Shown: positions 1 to 9,826, counted from the stretch's first letter. The stretch is DNA of 64,000 bases from Caballeronia fortuita (GCF_001544835.2 NZ_FCNX02000006.1:62001-126000), one strand, 5' to 3'. The notes: generated by a model not told the origin, from the letters alone. A program made the numbers and translations.

Positions 1-430
1 CGTAGTGAACGGGTTGCGAGATGTCCTGCGCGGGCATCGCGAGTTCGGGCGTGCCGCCGAGCAGCCGACCTTCGCCCGTGACGACCTTGTAGTAGATCCG
101 ATCCCGATGCGACGACTCGAAGTTGTCGAGCGCGCCGGGCAGGATGGTCACGGCAAGGCTGCCATCGGACCATGAAAGCAACTCGCCGATGGTCCGCGCG
201 GAAGCCAGCAACGCGGCGTCTTCCATCCTGTCCGCGGTACGGCAAGCGGCGTGAAAGGAAGCGATCGAAGTCAGCAGTACGAAGAGCGTGAGCGGCACGA
301 GCAGCCAGAGAAGCAGACGCGCGCGCAGGCTCGTACGCATCCGGCAGGCCGCGTCCGGATTGCGACGGCGATGCCATGCGCGCCGCGTGCTGTATGGATT
401 GTCGTGCCCGCCAGTCTCATGCTCACGCAT
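1..430 (-). CDS. Sensor histidine kinase, N-terminal part (runs off the window)
   Basis: This reading frame is open to the window edge, so only the first ~143 residues are visible. From an ATG at 430 there is a basic N-terminus, then a hydrophobic segment at about residues 38-56 (LLLWLLVPLTLFVLL), then a soluble stretch containing SARTIGELLSW and RIYYKVVTGEGRLLGG. This arrangement matches the N-terminal sensing domain of TctE/QseC-like two-component kinases (2CSK_N family), which sits in the periplasm between two membrane segments. The dimerisation and ATPase domains would lie outside the window. An internal ATG at 340 is a possible alternative start, directly before the membrane segment. No response regulator is visible on this side, so it should lie beyond position 1. 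The family call rests on the N-terminus only. Confidence 0.6.
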   Translation of the reverse strand, partial: MREHETGGHDNPYSTRRAWHRRRNPDAACRMRTSLRARLLLWLLVPLTLFVLLTSIASFHAACRTADRMEDAALLASARTIGELLSWSDGSLAVTILPGALDNFESSHRDRIYYKVVTGEGRLLGGTPELAMPAQDISQPVHY

Positions 431-640
431 AAGCACTCGCGATCACGCCATTTGAAGCGAAGGATCTCAGTAACACCAAGGATCTCCGTCGGATCGCCGC
501 GCGTCGCGCGGCCTCTTCTTCCTTGGCGCGGATTGTATTGGGGCGAATCCTTCGCAGTCCTTTCGCGAATTCCTATTCTGAATCCGGGATTTCCATGAGC
601 CGCATACGGACAATGCGCTTAATACATCGTCCCGAGCGCA

Positions 641-1573
641 TCAAGAGCGGCGTTGCAGCGTTTCGCGCGTGCGCGCCGCTTCTCCGTCCAGCCATTGCGC
701 GAATTGCTGCAATGCCGTCGATGGCGCGGGCCGCTCCGGATACACGAGGTAGTACGCCGCGCCGCTCGGCACGCATAGCGGGAACGGCGCAATCACGCGC
801 TTCGCGCGCAAGTCTTCCTCGATCAGCGAGACATCGCCGATGGTCACGCCCAGACCTTGCATCGCGGATGTAATCGCCAGATCGAGCGTGTCGAAATGCT
901 GCGCTTTCGCCGACGGCAGGCCCGGATAGCCATATGCGCCGAGCCATCGCAACCAGTCGCGCCGGTCGCGCGTGGGATGCAGAAGCGTCTTGCCGGCGAG
1001 ATCGTCAGGCGTCGGCGTGGCGTTTTTCTTCGGCTTCCACAATTCGGGCGCGCAGACCGGCGTCAGCACTTCATCGAAAAGATGATGCGCGCTCACGCCT
1101 TTTCCCGATGGCGCCGCGCCGAAGACGATCGCCGCGTCGAACTGTTCCGCGTTGAACTCGACACCGTGCGACACCGATGCCGTCACTTCCACCACCAGCT
1201 CCGGCCGCTCGTTCTGCAGCCGGATGACGCGCGGCAGCACCCAGCGCATCGCGCAGGTCGGACACTTCACGCGCAATACGCCCGATTGCGCGCCGCCTTT
1301 CGCGAGCGCATCTTCTATCTGCCCGAAAGCCTGCTGCAAAGGCGCGACGAGCAACGCGCCGTGATGCGTGAGCGCGAGCCCGCGCGCCTGCCGCGTGAAA
1401 AGCGCGTAGCCGAGATGCGCCTCCAGTCCGGCGATCTGGCGGCTGACCGCGCCTTGCGTCACGTTGAGCACGTCGGCGGCGCGCGTGAAATTCAGTTTCG
1501 CGGCCACCACGAGGAAGGTTTTGAGGACGTCGAGCGAAGGCAGCGGTTTCATGGGTTTTTGACATGTAGCCAT
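641..1573 (-). CDS. LysR-family transcriptional regulator (GcvA-like)
   Basis: A 310-residue protein of normal LysR length. The N-terminal winged helix-turn-helix covers about residues 12-70, with FTRAADVLNVTQGAVSRQI as recognition region, followed by a substrate-binding domain containing PTCAMRWVLPRVIRLQ. The RQARGLALTHHG stretch and the C-terminal half resemble the GcvA subgroup. It is divergent from the aminotransferase starting at 1681, with a 107-bp shared promoter region; LysR proteins usually control the divergent gene, so this aminotransferase and the binding protein behind it are the likely targets (inference). The start could also be the ATG at 1552 (MKPLPSLD), which gives the more usual N-terminus. 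The inducer is unknown. Confidence 0.85.
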   Translation of the reverse strand: MATCQKPMKPLPSLDVLKTFLVVAAKLNFTRAADVLNVTQGAVSRQIAGLEAHLGYALFTRQARGLALTHHGALLVAPLQQAFGQIEDALAKGGAQSGVLRVKCPTCAMRWVLPRVIRLQNERPELVVEVTASVSHGVEFNAEQFDAAIVFGAAPSGKGVSAHHLFDEVLTPVCAPELWKPKKNATPTPDDLAGKTLLHPTRDRRDWLRWLGAYGYPGLPSAKAQHFDTLDLAITSAMQGLGVTIGDVSLIEEDLRAKRVIAPFPLCVPSGAAYYLVYPERPAPSTALQQFAQWLDGEAARTRETLQRRS

Positions 1574-1680
1574 GATCTGAAAGCATGGCTAGTATGACAA
1601 AGTTTCGATTGTCCGCGCTTTATTGCCGCGGTTGAATCGACGGCAGCTTTTCGTCGAACCGCAATCCGGAGACATCCGCC

Positions 1681-2835
1681 GTGCAAAGCGCCTGCATTCC
1701 CGAGTCGAAGCTGCCGAACGTCGGCACGACCATTTTCACCGTTATCGGCCAGTTGGCCGACGAGCATCATGCGCTCAACCTGTCGCAGGGCGCGCCGAAC
1801 TTCGCGTGCGATCCGAAGCTGATCGAAGGCGTCGAGCGAGCCATGCGGGCGGGACATAACCAGTACTCGCCGATGTCCGGCGTGCTCGCGTTGCGCGAAG
1901 CCATCGCCGTGAAGACGCAGAAGCTCTACGGCGCGACCTACGATCCGGGCACGGAAGTCACCGTGGTCGCGAGCGCGAGCGAAGGCCTGTACGCGACGAT
2001 CAGCGCGCTCGTGCATCCCGGCGACGAAGTCATCTATTTCGAGCCGTCGTTCGACAGTTACGCGCCGATCGTCCAACTGCAAGGCGCGAAGCCCGTCGCG
2101 ATCAAGCTGTCGCCGGAGAATTTCCACATCGACTGGGACGAAGTCGCCGCCGCGATCACGCCGAAGACGCGCATGATCCTCGTCAACACGCCGCACAATC
2201 CGACGGGCAGCGCGTTCACCGCCGCCGACATCGAGCGGCTCACGGCGCTCACGCGGGACACGAGGATCATCGTGCTGTCGGACGAAGTGTACGAGCACGT
2301 CGTGTTCGACGGCGCGCCGCATCACGGCATGGCGCGCTATCCGGAACTGGCCGAACGCAGCGTGATCGTGTCTTCTTTCGGCAAGTCGTATCACGTGACG
2401 GGCTGGCGCGTGGGCTACTGCCTCGCGCCCGCCGCGCTGACGGCGGAGATCCGCAAGATCCATCAGTTCATGACTTTTTCCGCCGATACGCCGATGCAGA
2501 TGGCCTTCGCCGAGGCGCTCGCGGACGAATCGAGTTATCTGAATCTCGGGCCGTTCTATCAGCACAAGCGCGATCTGCTCGCACAATCGCTCGAGGGTTC
2601 GCGCTTCGAGTTGTTGCCGAGCGCGGGCAGCTTCTTCATGCTGGCGCGCTACGACGCGATCTCCGATCAGTCCGACAGCGATTTCGTGCTGCGGCTCATT
2701 CGCGAGGCGCGCGTCGCGACGATACCGCTGTCGGCGTTCTACACCGACGGCACCGACAATCACCTGATCCGCCTGTCCTTCGCGAAGGACGACGACACAC
2801 TCATCGAAGGCGCGCGCCGCCTTTGCTCGATTTAG
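1681..2835 (+). CDS. PLP-dependent class I/II aminotransferase, methionine aminotransferase-like
   Basis: A 384-residue fold-type I aminotransferase. Visible hallmarks are the N-terminal LNLSQGAPNF motif, the NTPHNPTGS cofactor-binding motif (Asn173), the SDEVYEH aspartate region, and the Schiff-base lysine K235 in SSFGKSYHVTGWRVGY. The overall pattern is closest to the YbdL group, which transaminates methionine and aromatic amino acids with 2-oxo acids in the cytoplasm. The start is a GTG at 1681. The gene is followed after 29 bp by an amino acid binding protein, suggesting uptake plus transamination of the same substrate. Substrate assignment is by family only. Confidence 0.85.
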   Translation: MQSACIPESKLPNVGTTIFTVIGQLADEHHALNLSQGAPNFACDPKLIEGVERAMRAGHNQYSPMSGVLALREAIAVKTQKLYGATYDPGTEVTVVASASEGLYATISALVHPGDEVIYFEPSFDSYAPIVQLQGAKPVAIKLSPENFHIDWDEVAAAITPKTRMILVNTPHNPTGSAFTAADIERLTALTRDTRIIVLSDEVYEHVVFDGAPHHGMARYPELAERSVIVSSFGKSYHVTGWRVGYCLAPAALTAEIRKIHQFMTFSADTPMQMAFAEALADESSYLNLGPFYQHKRDLLAQSLEGSRFELLPSAGSFFMLARYDAISDQSDSDFVLRLIREARVATIPLSAFYTDGTDNHLIRLSFAKDDDTLIEGARRLCSI

Positions 2836-2864
2836 CCTTTTTTGGATCTCTGGAGACCACGAAA

Positions 2865-3647
2865 ATGAAACTGAACCATCTGAGCGCCGCGCTTCTGGTC
2901 GCATGCACGTTCGCGAGCGGCGCGGCGCTTGCCGCCGACACGCTGCGCTTCGGCCTCGAGGCGCAATATCCGCCGTTCGAATCGAAATCGTCGACCGGTG
3001 AGCTGCAAGGACTCGATATCGACGTCGGCAATGCCGTTTGCGTCGCCGCGAAGATGCAGTGCAAGTGGGTCGAAACCTCGTTCGACGGCCTGATTCCCGC
3101 GCTGCAGGGCCGCAAGTTCGACGCGATCAATTCGGCGATGAACGCGACCGACCAGCGCCGCCAGGCGATCGATTTCACGACGGTCGTGTATCGCGTGCCG
3201 ACGCAGCTCATCGCGAAAAAAGGCAGCGGTCTCGAGCCGACGACGGCGTCGCTGAAAGGCAAGAGCGTCGGCGTGCTGCAAGGCTCGATCCAGGAAACCT
3301 TCGCGAAAGCGCATTGGGAAAACGATGGCGTCAAGGTCGTGCCGTATCAGGATCAGAATCAGGTCTACGCCGATCTGAAGTCGGGCCGGCTGGACGCGAC
3401 GCTCGTGCTCGCGCCCGCTGGACAGAGCGGTTTCCTGTCGAAGCCGGATGGCGAAGGCTTCGCGTTCGCGGGCGCGCCCGTGCGCGACGACAAGATTCTC
3501 GGCAGCGGCATCGCGTATGGCGTGCGCAAGGGCGACGACGCGCTCAAGGCCAAGCTCAACGCGGCGATCGACAAGGTGAAGGCGGACGGCACCATCGACA
3601 AGTACGCGAAGAAGTATCTGGGCGACATCGATATTTCGACGAAGTAA
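2865..3647 (+). CDS. Polar amino acid ABC transporter, periplasmic substrate-binding protein
   Basis: A 260-residue secreted protein. The ATG at 2865 follows a good GGAG ribosome site (2852-2855); an upstream in-frame start would destroy the signal peptide. A signal peptide covers about residues 1-23 and ends in ASGAALA. The mature part starts DTLRFGLEAQYPPFE, contains GELQGLDIDV and the family motif region ATDQRRQAIDFT, and matches the ArgT/HisJ/LAO class (SBP family 3). No permease or ATPase gene follows, so the membrane components must be elsewhere. Co-orientation with the aminotransferase 29 bp upstream suggests a shared transcript. Confidence 0.88.
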   Translation: MKLNHLSAALLVACTFASGAALAADTLRFGLEAQYPPFESKSSTGELQGLDIDVGNAVCVAAKMQCKWVETSFDGLIPALQGRKFDAINSAMNATDQRRQAIDFTTVVYRVPTQLIAKKGSGLEPTTASLKGKSVGVLQGSIQETFAKAHWENDGVKVVPYQDQNQVYADLKSGRLDATLVLAPAGQSGFLSKPDGEGFAFAGAPVRDDKILGSGIAYGVRKGDDALKAKLNAAIDKVKADGTIDKYAKKYLGDIDISTK

Positions 3648-3655
3648 CGAAGACA

Positions 3656-3681
3656 GGCGCGCGGCGATGCAGCCGCGCGCC
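3656..3681 (+). terminator. GC-rich hairpin after the amino acid binding protein gene
   Basis: A perfect 10-bp stem (GGCGCGCGGC / GCCGCGCGCC) with a GATGCA loop begins 9 bp after the stop codon of the binding protein gene. There is no T-run behind it, so it may be a weak or Rho-assisted terminator or an mRNA 3' stabiliser. Confidence 0.45.
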
Positions 3682-3826
3682 AGCGGCATGAAAAGCTCGA
3701 ATGGCGTGAATACGCGTCGATAGATCCGTCGTATCTCTTCGGAACGGACCGCCATGCCGTTCGGCCAAGCAGCTTTTTTTGAGCGCAGGCACACTGGCGG
3801 ATCGATCTTTCTCGGCCGGGAGCCGC

Positions 3827-5407
3827 ATGAGCACGCCGTCGATGTCCAAGCCCGCTGCCGCGTCGCCGCCTGCGCCCGCTCCGCTCGCGGGCGGCCAGCT
3901 CGTCCTCGCCACGTTCGCGGTCGCGCTCGCGACGTTCATGAACGTGCTGGATTCGTCGATCGCCAACGTCGCGATTCCGACGATCTCCGGCAACCTCGGC
4001 GTGTCCGTCAACGAAGGCACGTGGGTCATCACGGTGTTCGCGGCGTCGAACGCCGTTTCCATTCCGCTGACCGGCTGGCTCACGCAACGGCTCGGGCAGG
4101 TGCGTCTGTTCGTCGGCGCCATCCTGATGTTCGTGCTGTCGTCGTGGCTGTGCGGTCTCGCGCCTAATCTGCCGGTCCTGCTGCTCGCGCGCGTGTTGCA
4201 GGGCGCCGTCGCGGGGCCGCTGATTCCGCTGTCGCAGGCCATTCTGCTCGGCTCGTATCCGAAGGAGAAAGCGTCGATGGCGCTCTCGCTCTGGGCGATG
4301 ACCGCGACCGTCGGCCCGATCGCCGGACCTGCGCTCGGCGGCTGGATCACCGATAGCTACTCGTGGTCGTGGATCTTCTACATCAACATTCCGGTCGGCA
4401 TCTTCGCGGCGGGCGTGACATGGATCATCTATCGCGGGCGGGAATCGCCGACGCGCAAGGCGCCGATCGACGTGATCGGCCTTCTGCTGCTCGTCTCCTG
4501 GGTCGCGTCGCTGCAGATCATGCTGGACAAGGGCCGCGACCTCGACTGGTTCTCGTCGCCGCTGATCGTCGTGCTGGCGATCGTCGCGGTCATCTCATTC
4601 GCGTTCTTCGTCGTGTGGGAATTGACGGACCCGAATCCGGTCGTCGATCTGCGGCTTTTCGCGGGGCGCAATTTCTTCGGCGGCACGGTGGCGATTTCGG
4701 TCGCGTATGGCGTGTTCTTCGGCAACCTCGTGTTGCTGCCGCAATGGATGCAACAGTATCTGAATTACCGTTCCATCGATGCCGGGCTCGTCACCGCGCC
4801 GCTCGGCATCTTCGCCGTGATTCTCGCGCCGATCATGGGCAAGGTGCTGCCGCGCAGCGACGCGCGGATCATCGCGACGGCGGCGTTCGTCGGCTTCGCC
4901 TTCGTCTTCTGGCTGCGCTCGAAATACGTGATCGAGATCGACACGTGGCATCTCGTCTTGCCGACGCTGCTGCAAGGCATTCCGATGGCGATGTTCTTCG
5001 TGCCGCTCACGGCTATCGTGCTGTCGGGCTTGCCGCCGTCGAAGATTCCGGCAGCGGCGGGTTTGTCGAATTTCGCGCGGGTGTTTTGCGGGGCGGTGGG
5101 GACGTCGCTCGCGGGCAATGCGTGGGATAACCGCATCGCGCTGCATCACGAGCGGCTGACCGAGCAGGCGAATATCTACAATCCGGCGTTCTTACAGTCG
5201 CTAGGGCTGACGCAATCGACGCTCGATGTGAGCGAAGCGCAGGCGCGCGGGATGTTCAATTTCACCGTCAACTCGCAAGCCGCGATGATGGGGCTCAACG
5301 ATATCTTTCTGATCTCGGCGGTGATCTTTATTTTTATCATTCCGCTGATCTGGATTACGAAGGTGGCGAAGGGCGGCGGTGGCGGGGCGGCGTCGGGGGC
5401 GCATTGA
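3827..5407 (+). CDS. DHA2-family (EmrB/QacA-like) drug exporter
   Basis: A 526-residue major facilitator protein with 14 predicted membrane segments, a length typical for the DHA2 group. The motif LDSSIANVAIPTI in the first helix and the GPALGGWITD region are characteristic of EmrB. The chosen ATG at 3827 is preceded by GGGAG (3818-3822); an upstream TTG at 3779 is less likely. It pumps drugs or toxic organic compounds out of the cytoplasm using the proton gradient. EmrB normally works with a periplasmic adaptor EmrA and an outer-membrane channel, but no adaptor gene is adjacent. The gene ends 15 bp from the convergent DUF29 gene. Confidence 0.9.
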   Translation: MSTPSMSKPAAASPPAPAPLAGGQLVLATFAVALATFMNVLDSSIANVAIPTISGNLGVSVNEGTWVITVFAASNAVSIPLTGWLTQRLGQVRLFVGAILMFVLSSWLCGLAPNLPVLLLARVLQGAVAGPLIPLSQAILLGSYPKEKASMALSLWAMTATVGPIAGPALGGWITDSYSWSWIFYINIPVGIFAAGVTWIIYRGRESPTRKAPIDVIGLLLLVSWVASLQIMLDKGRDLDWFSSPLIVVLAIVAVISFAFFVVWELTDPNPVVDLRLFAGRNFFGGTVAISVAYGVFFGNLVLLPQWMQQYLNYRSIDAGLVTAPLGIFAVILAPIMGKVLPRSDARIIATAAFVGFAFVFWLRSKYVIEIDTWHLVLPTLLQGIPMAMFFVPLTAIVLSGLPPSKIPAAAGLSNFARVFCGAVGTSLAGNAWDNRIALHHERLTEQANIYNPAFLQSLGLTQSTLDVSEAQARGMFNFTVNSQAAMMGLNDIFLISAVIFIFIIPLIWITKVAKGGGGGAASGAH

Positions 5408-5422
5408 GGGTGCGCGCGGTTT

Positions 5423-5860
5423 TTACCCGGGCAGGAAGCCTTCTTCCAGAACCGATGACATCGGCCAGGGGCAAGACGCCGGAAAATCGGCGAAGCCGAT
5501 ACGCGTTTCGTTCGCCGCCTGTTCGCGCGCATCGCCCCACATATCGGCGATCCAGTCCTCCTCGGCAAGCATCGGCCTCAGACTCGGCGTTTTCCTCAGC
5601 CGCCGCTGAATGGCAGCGCGCTGCGTCAGGATGGTGTTCGTCCAGCTATGGGTGCGCCGCTCCGGCTGAAACTTCCACTTCAACAAATGCGCGAGCAACA
5701 CCGCCATCCTGCCCGCAAATTCCCTCTGCTCGCTCTTGCCCACGTCCTCGATTTCCTCGGCAATATGCTCGATATCGATGGACGCGAATTTCCCCGCCCG
5801 CAGCAGCGCGGCCTGTTCCCAGGCCCACGCCACCACGTCCTTCTCATAAGGTGTTCCCAT
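5423..5860 (-). CDS. DUF29 family protein
   Basis: A 145-residue protein starting at MGTPYEKDVVAWAWEQA. It has the DUF29 signature: an N-terminal YxxDxxxWAxxQAxLLR stretch, then IDIEHIAEEIEDVGKSE and LLKWKFQPERRTHSW. The frame is open to 5947, but family members begin at the MGTPYEKD methionine, so the start at 5860 is preferred. DUF29 proteins are widespread small cytoplasmic proteins of unknown function. It is convergent with the exporter gene and sits 93 bp downstream of nothing obviously related; its 5' neighbour on the same strand is the large DUF748 gene. Confidence 0.85.
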   Translation of the reverse strand: MGTPYEKDVVAWAWEQAALLRAGKFASIDIEHIAEEIEDVGKSEQREFAGRMAVLLAHLLKWKFQPERRTHSWTNTILTQRAAIQRRLRKTPSLRPMLAEEDWIADMWGDAREQAANETRIGFADFPASCPWPMSSVLEEGFLPG

Positions 5861-5953
5861 CGGCTGACTCCCGTTCTCTTCATCGTTCCCGGTGTCGCCG
5901 ATATTAGTTGGCATTCTTTTATTCATGCAGATCGTCCGTTTGGCCAACGCGCG

Positions 5954-8900
5954 TCACTTCAAGCCCAGTTCCACGCGCGAACCCGCTCCCTTGTCCTTGA
6001 TGTCGTCCGCGCTCATCTTCGGCGCGACGACGAAAATCCGCTTGCTGTCGATCTTGCCGTCGAAGTACTCCTGCACCGCCTGCGCGCGCCGCTGCGCCAG
6101 ATCGCGCAACGATCCCTCGTCGACCGGCGCGTTCTTCGTCAGCGCGGCTTTCATGTCGGCGTCGGGTATCGACTTCGTCATGCCGATGAAGTTCGTCGGC
6201 TTCTTGAAGTCCGCCGACTTGTACGCCTTCGTCAGATACTTCTCGTAGTCCGCATCCGATATCTTGATCGCGTTCCAGTCCACGTTTTCGCCATTGCTCG
6301 ACATGTCGCGCACCTTCGCGCGCTTGACCTGGCTGTCGAGCCACGCGGCACGCAGCGCCGGCTCGTCCGTCTTCGGATCGACGCGCCCCGTCACGTCGAG
6401 CCGCACCGAAGGCTTGTCGACCAGCGCCTTCGCGATCGTATCGAGCTTCTTCTGCGCGGCATCGTTCAAGGTCGCCGAGCCTGCATCGAATTCGATGTAG
6501 TTCAGATCTTCGCCGCTGCCACCGCCGAACGCGTGCGCGAGAAGCGTGAACGGCGCGGTCACCGCCTTCTGCACCAGATTCACGATCGCCTGCCACACGA
6601 GGCCGCCGATCGAAAACTCGGGATTATCCAGCGAGCCGGAAATCGGAATGTTGACATCGATCTCGCCGCGCGAGTTCTTCAGCAGCGACACCGCGAGCCG
6701 CACCGGCAGCTTCGTCGCCGTCGAATTGTCGACGTGATCGCCGAACGTCAGTTGATCGATGAACAAATGGTTGTTCGCCGTGAGCTTGTTGTCGGCGAGC
6801 ATGTAATGCAGATCGACGTTGAGCTTACCCTTCGTGATCGGATAGCCCGCATATTTCGACGAATACGGCGTGAGGTTCGTCAGTTCGACGCCGTGCGCGC
6901 TCGCGGTCAGATCGAGCGCGGGCTTGTCGATCAGCGGATTGACCTGCCCTTTGATCGACACCGGCCCGTTCGCCGCGAGTTTCGCCGATACATCGACGGG
7001 CGCGGGCGTCGTCGATTGCGTGCCGAATGCGCCGATCGTGCCGTTGATCGCGACGAGATTCGCCGTGTAGTTTGGCTTGATGAAGTTGTCGGTGTAAGTC
7101 ACGCGGCCGTCCTGCAACACGAGTTGGCCGAACCGCATGTTGACGGGTGGCCCCGACGACTTCGCCGCGCCCTTTACCGGCACGCTCGCATTCGCCGCGA
7201 CCGGCGCGGACGCGCCCTCTTCCTTCGCCTTGTCGCGCGTCACCGATTGCGGCCCGCTCTCGTTCGCGACCACGCTCTTCAGGTTCAGCCTGCCCTGCGC
7301 ATCGAGCAGCACGCGGCCGTAGAACTTCGCGAAGGTCACGCGCGCCGCGTCGATATCGGTGCCGCGCTCGCCGTAATTTACCTTGACGTTGGTAAGTCCG
7401 AGCAGCTTCCAGCCCGCGAAGCGGTCGGAGGTCGCCTTGTCGAGCATGCGCACGTCCGACAGCGACACATCGCCCTTATAGGACGCCGCAAGCGTCTTGC
7501 CGCTGCCCGACATCGCGACGTCGCCGTTCGCGTTCAGATACGCGCTCGTCACTTCGATGTTGAGCTTGTCGCCGAAATACGGCTCGAATGCGGAGGCATC
7601 GACCTGATCGCCCTTCACGTGCAATGCGAGCTTGAGCGGCGCGACCGTGACGTTGCCGCCGATCGCAAGCGCGCCGCGGCCGTTCAGCGTGAGCTTGCCG
7701 TCGACGGCGAGCGGCTTCGCCAGATCGTCGCCGAACTGCTTCACGTTGAGCGCGAGCGGCGCGATGCGCAGCTTGACCGGCTTCGACGTGGTTTCGTCGG
7801 TGATATTGGCCGATGCATCCGCAAGCGAGATGTCATCGATCCGATAACGCCACGCCGGACCCGCCGCCTGCGCCTTCTGGATCTTGCGCGTCGCGGTCTG
7901 CTCGGGCGCGGCTTCGTGCGTGGCGCCGAGCGCAGCGAGATCGATACTGCCGTCCTTGCGGCGCGTCGCATCGAGCGCGAGGCCGTTCAACTGCACGCCG
8001 TCGATCGCCGCGTTGCGCGCCGAGACATCGACCTTGGCGATCTTCGCCACCGCCGACGCGAGCTTGACCGGCGCGCCGCCGCCCGAGTTCGGAACGAGCG
8101 TGAGCGCATCGAGCTTCACGTCGCCCGCGCCGACCTGTACGCCGCCGTCCGGCTTGCTCCAGTCGACCGACACCGGCAGATTCGCGCCGAGCGTCCCGCT
8201 CGTCACCCGCGCGGCGACCATGTTCGCGAGATAAGGCTGCAGCGGCGGCAGCGCGAGCGCGTTCAACGTGAGCTTCGCGTCGGCGGTTTTCGCGGCGAGC
8301 GACACGTTGCCCGACGCATCGAGCGCGCCGCCCTTATCGAACGCGGTCTTGAGCGCGTACTTCGCGGGCGTTTTGCCGAGCGTCGAGAAACCGTCGAGCG
8401 TCACGGCGACGCCGGTCAGCGCGCCCTGCACGCGCTGCTTGAGCAACTGGTCGTCGAGCGCGATCCTGCCGCCGTCGATGGCGAGATGGCGGATCGACAG
8501 GTCGAGCGGCGGCGCTTCCTTCTGCGCTTCCTTCTGCGCTTCCTTCCCGGCTTCCTTCTTTTCGGCCGATGGTTTCGGCGCCGGACCGGCCAGCTTCTGC
8601 ACGTTCAGTTGCCCCGCCGGATCGCGCGCGAGATGCACATCGGGATTCGAGAGCGTCACTTCGTCGAAGTGATACAGGTCGCGCAACGGCTCCGCGTTCG
8701 CGATCTTCACATGCAGCGCGCGAGCCGCGACGAGCGGCGCGTTCGCCTTGTCGGTCACCGCCAGATCGGCGAGATCGGCGGTGCCGTCGATGCGGATCGT
8801 CGGCGTATCGCCCGAGATCGCGAAGTTCACGTTGAGATCGGTCGAGAGCTTGCCGCTCTTCACCGCCACGGGCACCGACGCCGGCGCATACGACGCCATC

Positions 8901-9670
8901 TGCGGCACGTCGAGGCCGTCGAGCGTGAGCGCGATCTCCGATTCGCGCGACTGCGCAAACGGCTTCGTGCGGCCTTTGATAACGAGCGGCGAACCGTCGA
9001 TGCGCGCCTGTAACAGCGGCGTCACGAAGATATCGGTGGCGGACGGCAGCGTCGCGATGAACGGAATGCCGAGCGCGAACCGGTCGATGACGTGCTTCGC
9101 CTTCAGAAGCCTGTCGTCGAAGGTGATCTGGCCGTTCTCCAGGCGGATATTCGACACCGAAAAGCGCGCGGGCTTATTCGAGGGCGGCGACGACGGCTTT
9201 GAGAATTTCGCGATCAGATCGGAGAAATTGAACTGCTCGCCGTCGAAGCGCACGACGCTGATGCGCGGCGAATCGATCTTCAGTTCGTTGACGACCGGCG
9301 CGAGCCTGAACACCGACGCCCACGACGTACGCACGATGAGCCGCGACACGTCGACGAAACCCGCCGCCGCGCCCGGCGCCTTCGCCAGATTCGCGGGCGA
9401 TTCGCCGATATGCACGTTGTCGGCTTCCACATCGAGCGTATAGGGATTGAGCGAAATGCGCCCGATGCTGACGGGCCGGTCGAGCTGCGCCGAAAGCTGC
9501 TGCTCGGCGATATGCCGGATGAGCGGCGGCGCGGCGAAAAATCCGAGCAGGCCGATCACAATTATCGCGATCAGCAATCCGATGAAGATGCGCCGCGTGC
9601 GGCGCGCATGCACGACGCCGCGCAGCGTCTGGCCGGCGGAGGCGAGAGATGACCTGGTGATGCTTGACAT
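5954..9670 (-). CDS. DUF748 (AsmA-like) envelope protein
   Basis: A 1238-residue protein. From the ATG at 9670 there is a basic N-terminus, one membrane segment at about residues 28-45 (IFIGLLIAIIVIGLLGFF), and a long periplasmic region of repeated beta-rich AsmA-like sequence (SIGRISLNPYTLDVEADNVHIG near the start; repeated L-x-GxG and VxLSNPDV elements). The C-terminal part carries an OmpA-like segment (IEFDAGSATLNDAAQKKLD, then VRLDVTGRVDP). AsmA-like proteins span the periplasm and are implicated in lipid transport or envelope integrity; the exact role of this member is unknown. An Ala-Glu-Lys-rich low-complexity linker (KKEAGKEAQKEAQKEA) lies near residue 375. An upstream in-frame start at 9739 would add 23 unlikely residues. 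Confidence 0.85.
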   Translation of the reverse strand: MSSITRSSLASAGQTLRGVVHARRTRRIFIGLLIAIIVIGLLGFFAAPPLIRHIAEQQLSAQLDRPVSIGRISLNPYTLDVEADNVHIGESPANLAKAPGAAAGFVDVSRLIVRTSWASVFRLAPVVNELKIDSPRISVVRFDGEQFNFSDLIAKFSKPSSPPSNKPARFSVSNIRLENGQITFDDRLLKAKHVIDRFALGIPFIATLPSATDIFVTPLLQARIDGSPLVIKGRTKPFAQSRESEIALTLDGLDVPQMASYAPASVPVAVKSGKLSTDLNVNFAISGDTPTIRIDGTADLADLAVTDKANAPLVAARALHVKIANAEPLRDLYHFDEVTLSNPDVHLARDPAGQLNVQKLAGPAPKPSAEKKEAGKEAQKEAQKEAPPLDLSIRHLAIDGGRIALDDQLLKQRVQGALTGVAVTLDGFSTLGKTPAKYALKTAFDKGGALDASGNVSLAAKTADAKLTLNALALPPLQPYLANMVAARVTSGTLGANLPVSVDWSKPDGGVQVGAGDVKLDALTLVPNSGGGAPVKLASAVAKIAKVDVSARNAAIDGVQLNGLALDATRRKDGSIDLAALGATHEAAPEQTATRKIQKAQAAGPAWRYRIDDISLADASANITDETTSKPVKLRIAPLALNVKQFGDDLAKPLAVDGKLTLNGRGALAIGGNVTVAPLKLALHVKGDQVDASAFEPYFGDKLNIEVTSAYLNANGDVAMSGSGKTLAASYKGDVSLSDVRMLDKATSDRFAGWKLLGLTNVKVNYGERGTDIDAARVTFAKFYGRVLLDAQGRLNLKSVVANESGPQSVTRDKAKEEGASAPVAANASVPVKGAAKSSGPPVNMRFGQLVLQDGRVTYTDNFIKPNYTANLVAINGTIGAFGTQSTTPAPVDVSAKLAANGPVSIKGQVNPLIDKPALDLTASAHGVELTNLTPYSSKYAGYPITKGKLNVDLHYMLADNKLTANNHLFIDQLTFGDHVDNSTATKLPVRLAVSLLKNSRGEIDVNIPISGSLDNPEFSIGGLVWQAIVNLVQKAVTAPFTLLAHAFGGGSGEDLNYIEFDAGSATLNDAAQKKLDTIAKALVDKPSVRLDVTGRVDPKTDEPALRAAWLDSQVKRAKVRDMSSNGENVDWNAIKISDADYEKYLTKAYKSADFKKPTNFIGMTKSIPDADMKAALTKNAPVDEGSLRDLAQRRAQAVQEYFDGKIDSKRIFVVAPKMSADDIKDKGAGSRVELGLK

Positions 9671-9766
9671 TCGATGCGCGGCGACGAGCCGCCGTCCCCG
9701 GAAAGTTGATGCCCGAGTATACGACGATGCAGCCCGCAAACGTTCGCCAAAGCGCGCTTCAAAAGC

Positions 9767-9797
9767 GCGAAGGCCGCGAAAAAATCGCGGCCTTCGC
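9767..9797 (-). terminator. Strong hairpin terminator of the lipoprotein gene
   Basis: A perfect 13-bp stem (GCGAAGGCCGCGA / TCGCGGCCTTCGC) with a five-base A/T loop lies 29 bp past the stop codon of the gene ending at 9827. Read on the minus strand it is followed by GCTTTTG, a short U-tract, which fits an intrinsic terminator. Confidence 0.65.
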
Positions 9798-9826
9798 TTT
9801 CTGGTTCTGGCGCGTTCGCGCGCCGC

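Noticed and set aside
5648..9013. A plus-strand open frame of over 1100 codons opposite the DUF748 gene
   Set aside because: It is rich in Arg, His and Val with no domain pattern and is the antisense shadow of a high-GC gene that has a membrane segment and recognisable family features on the minus strand.
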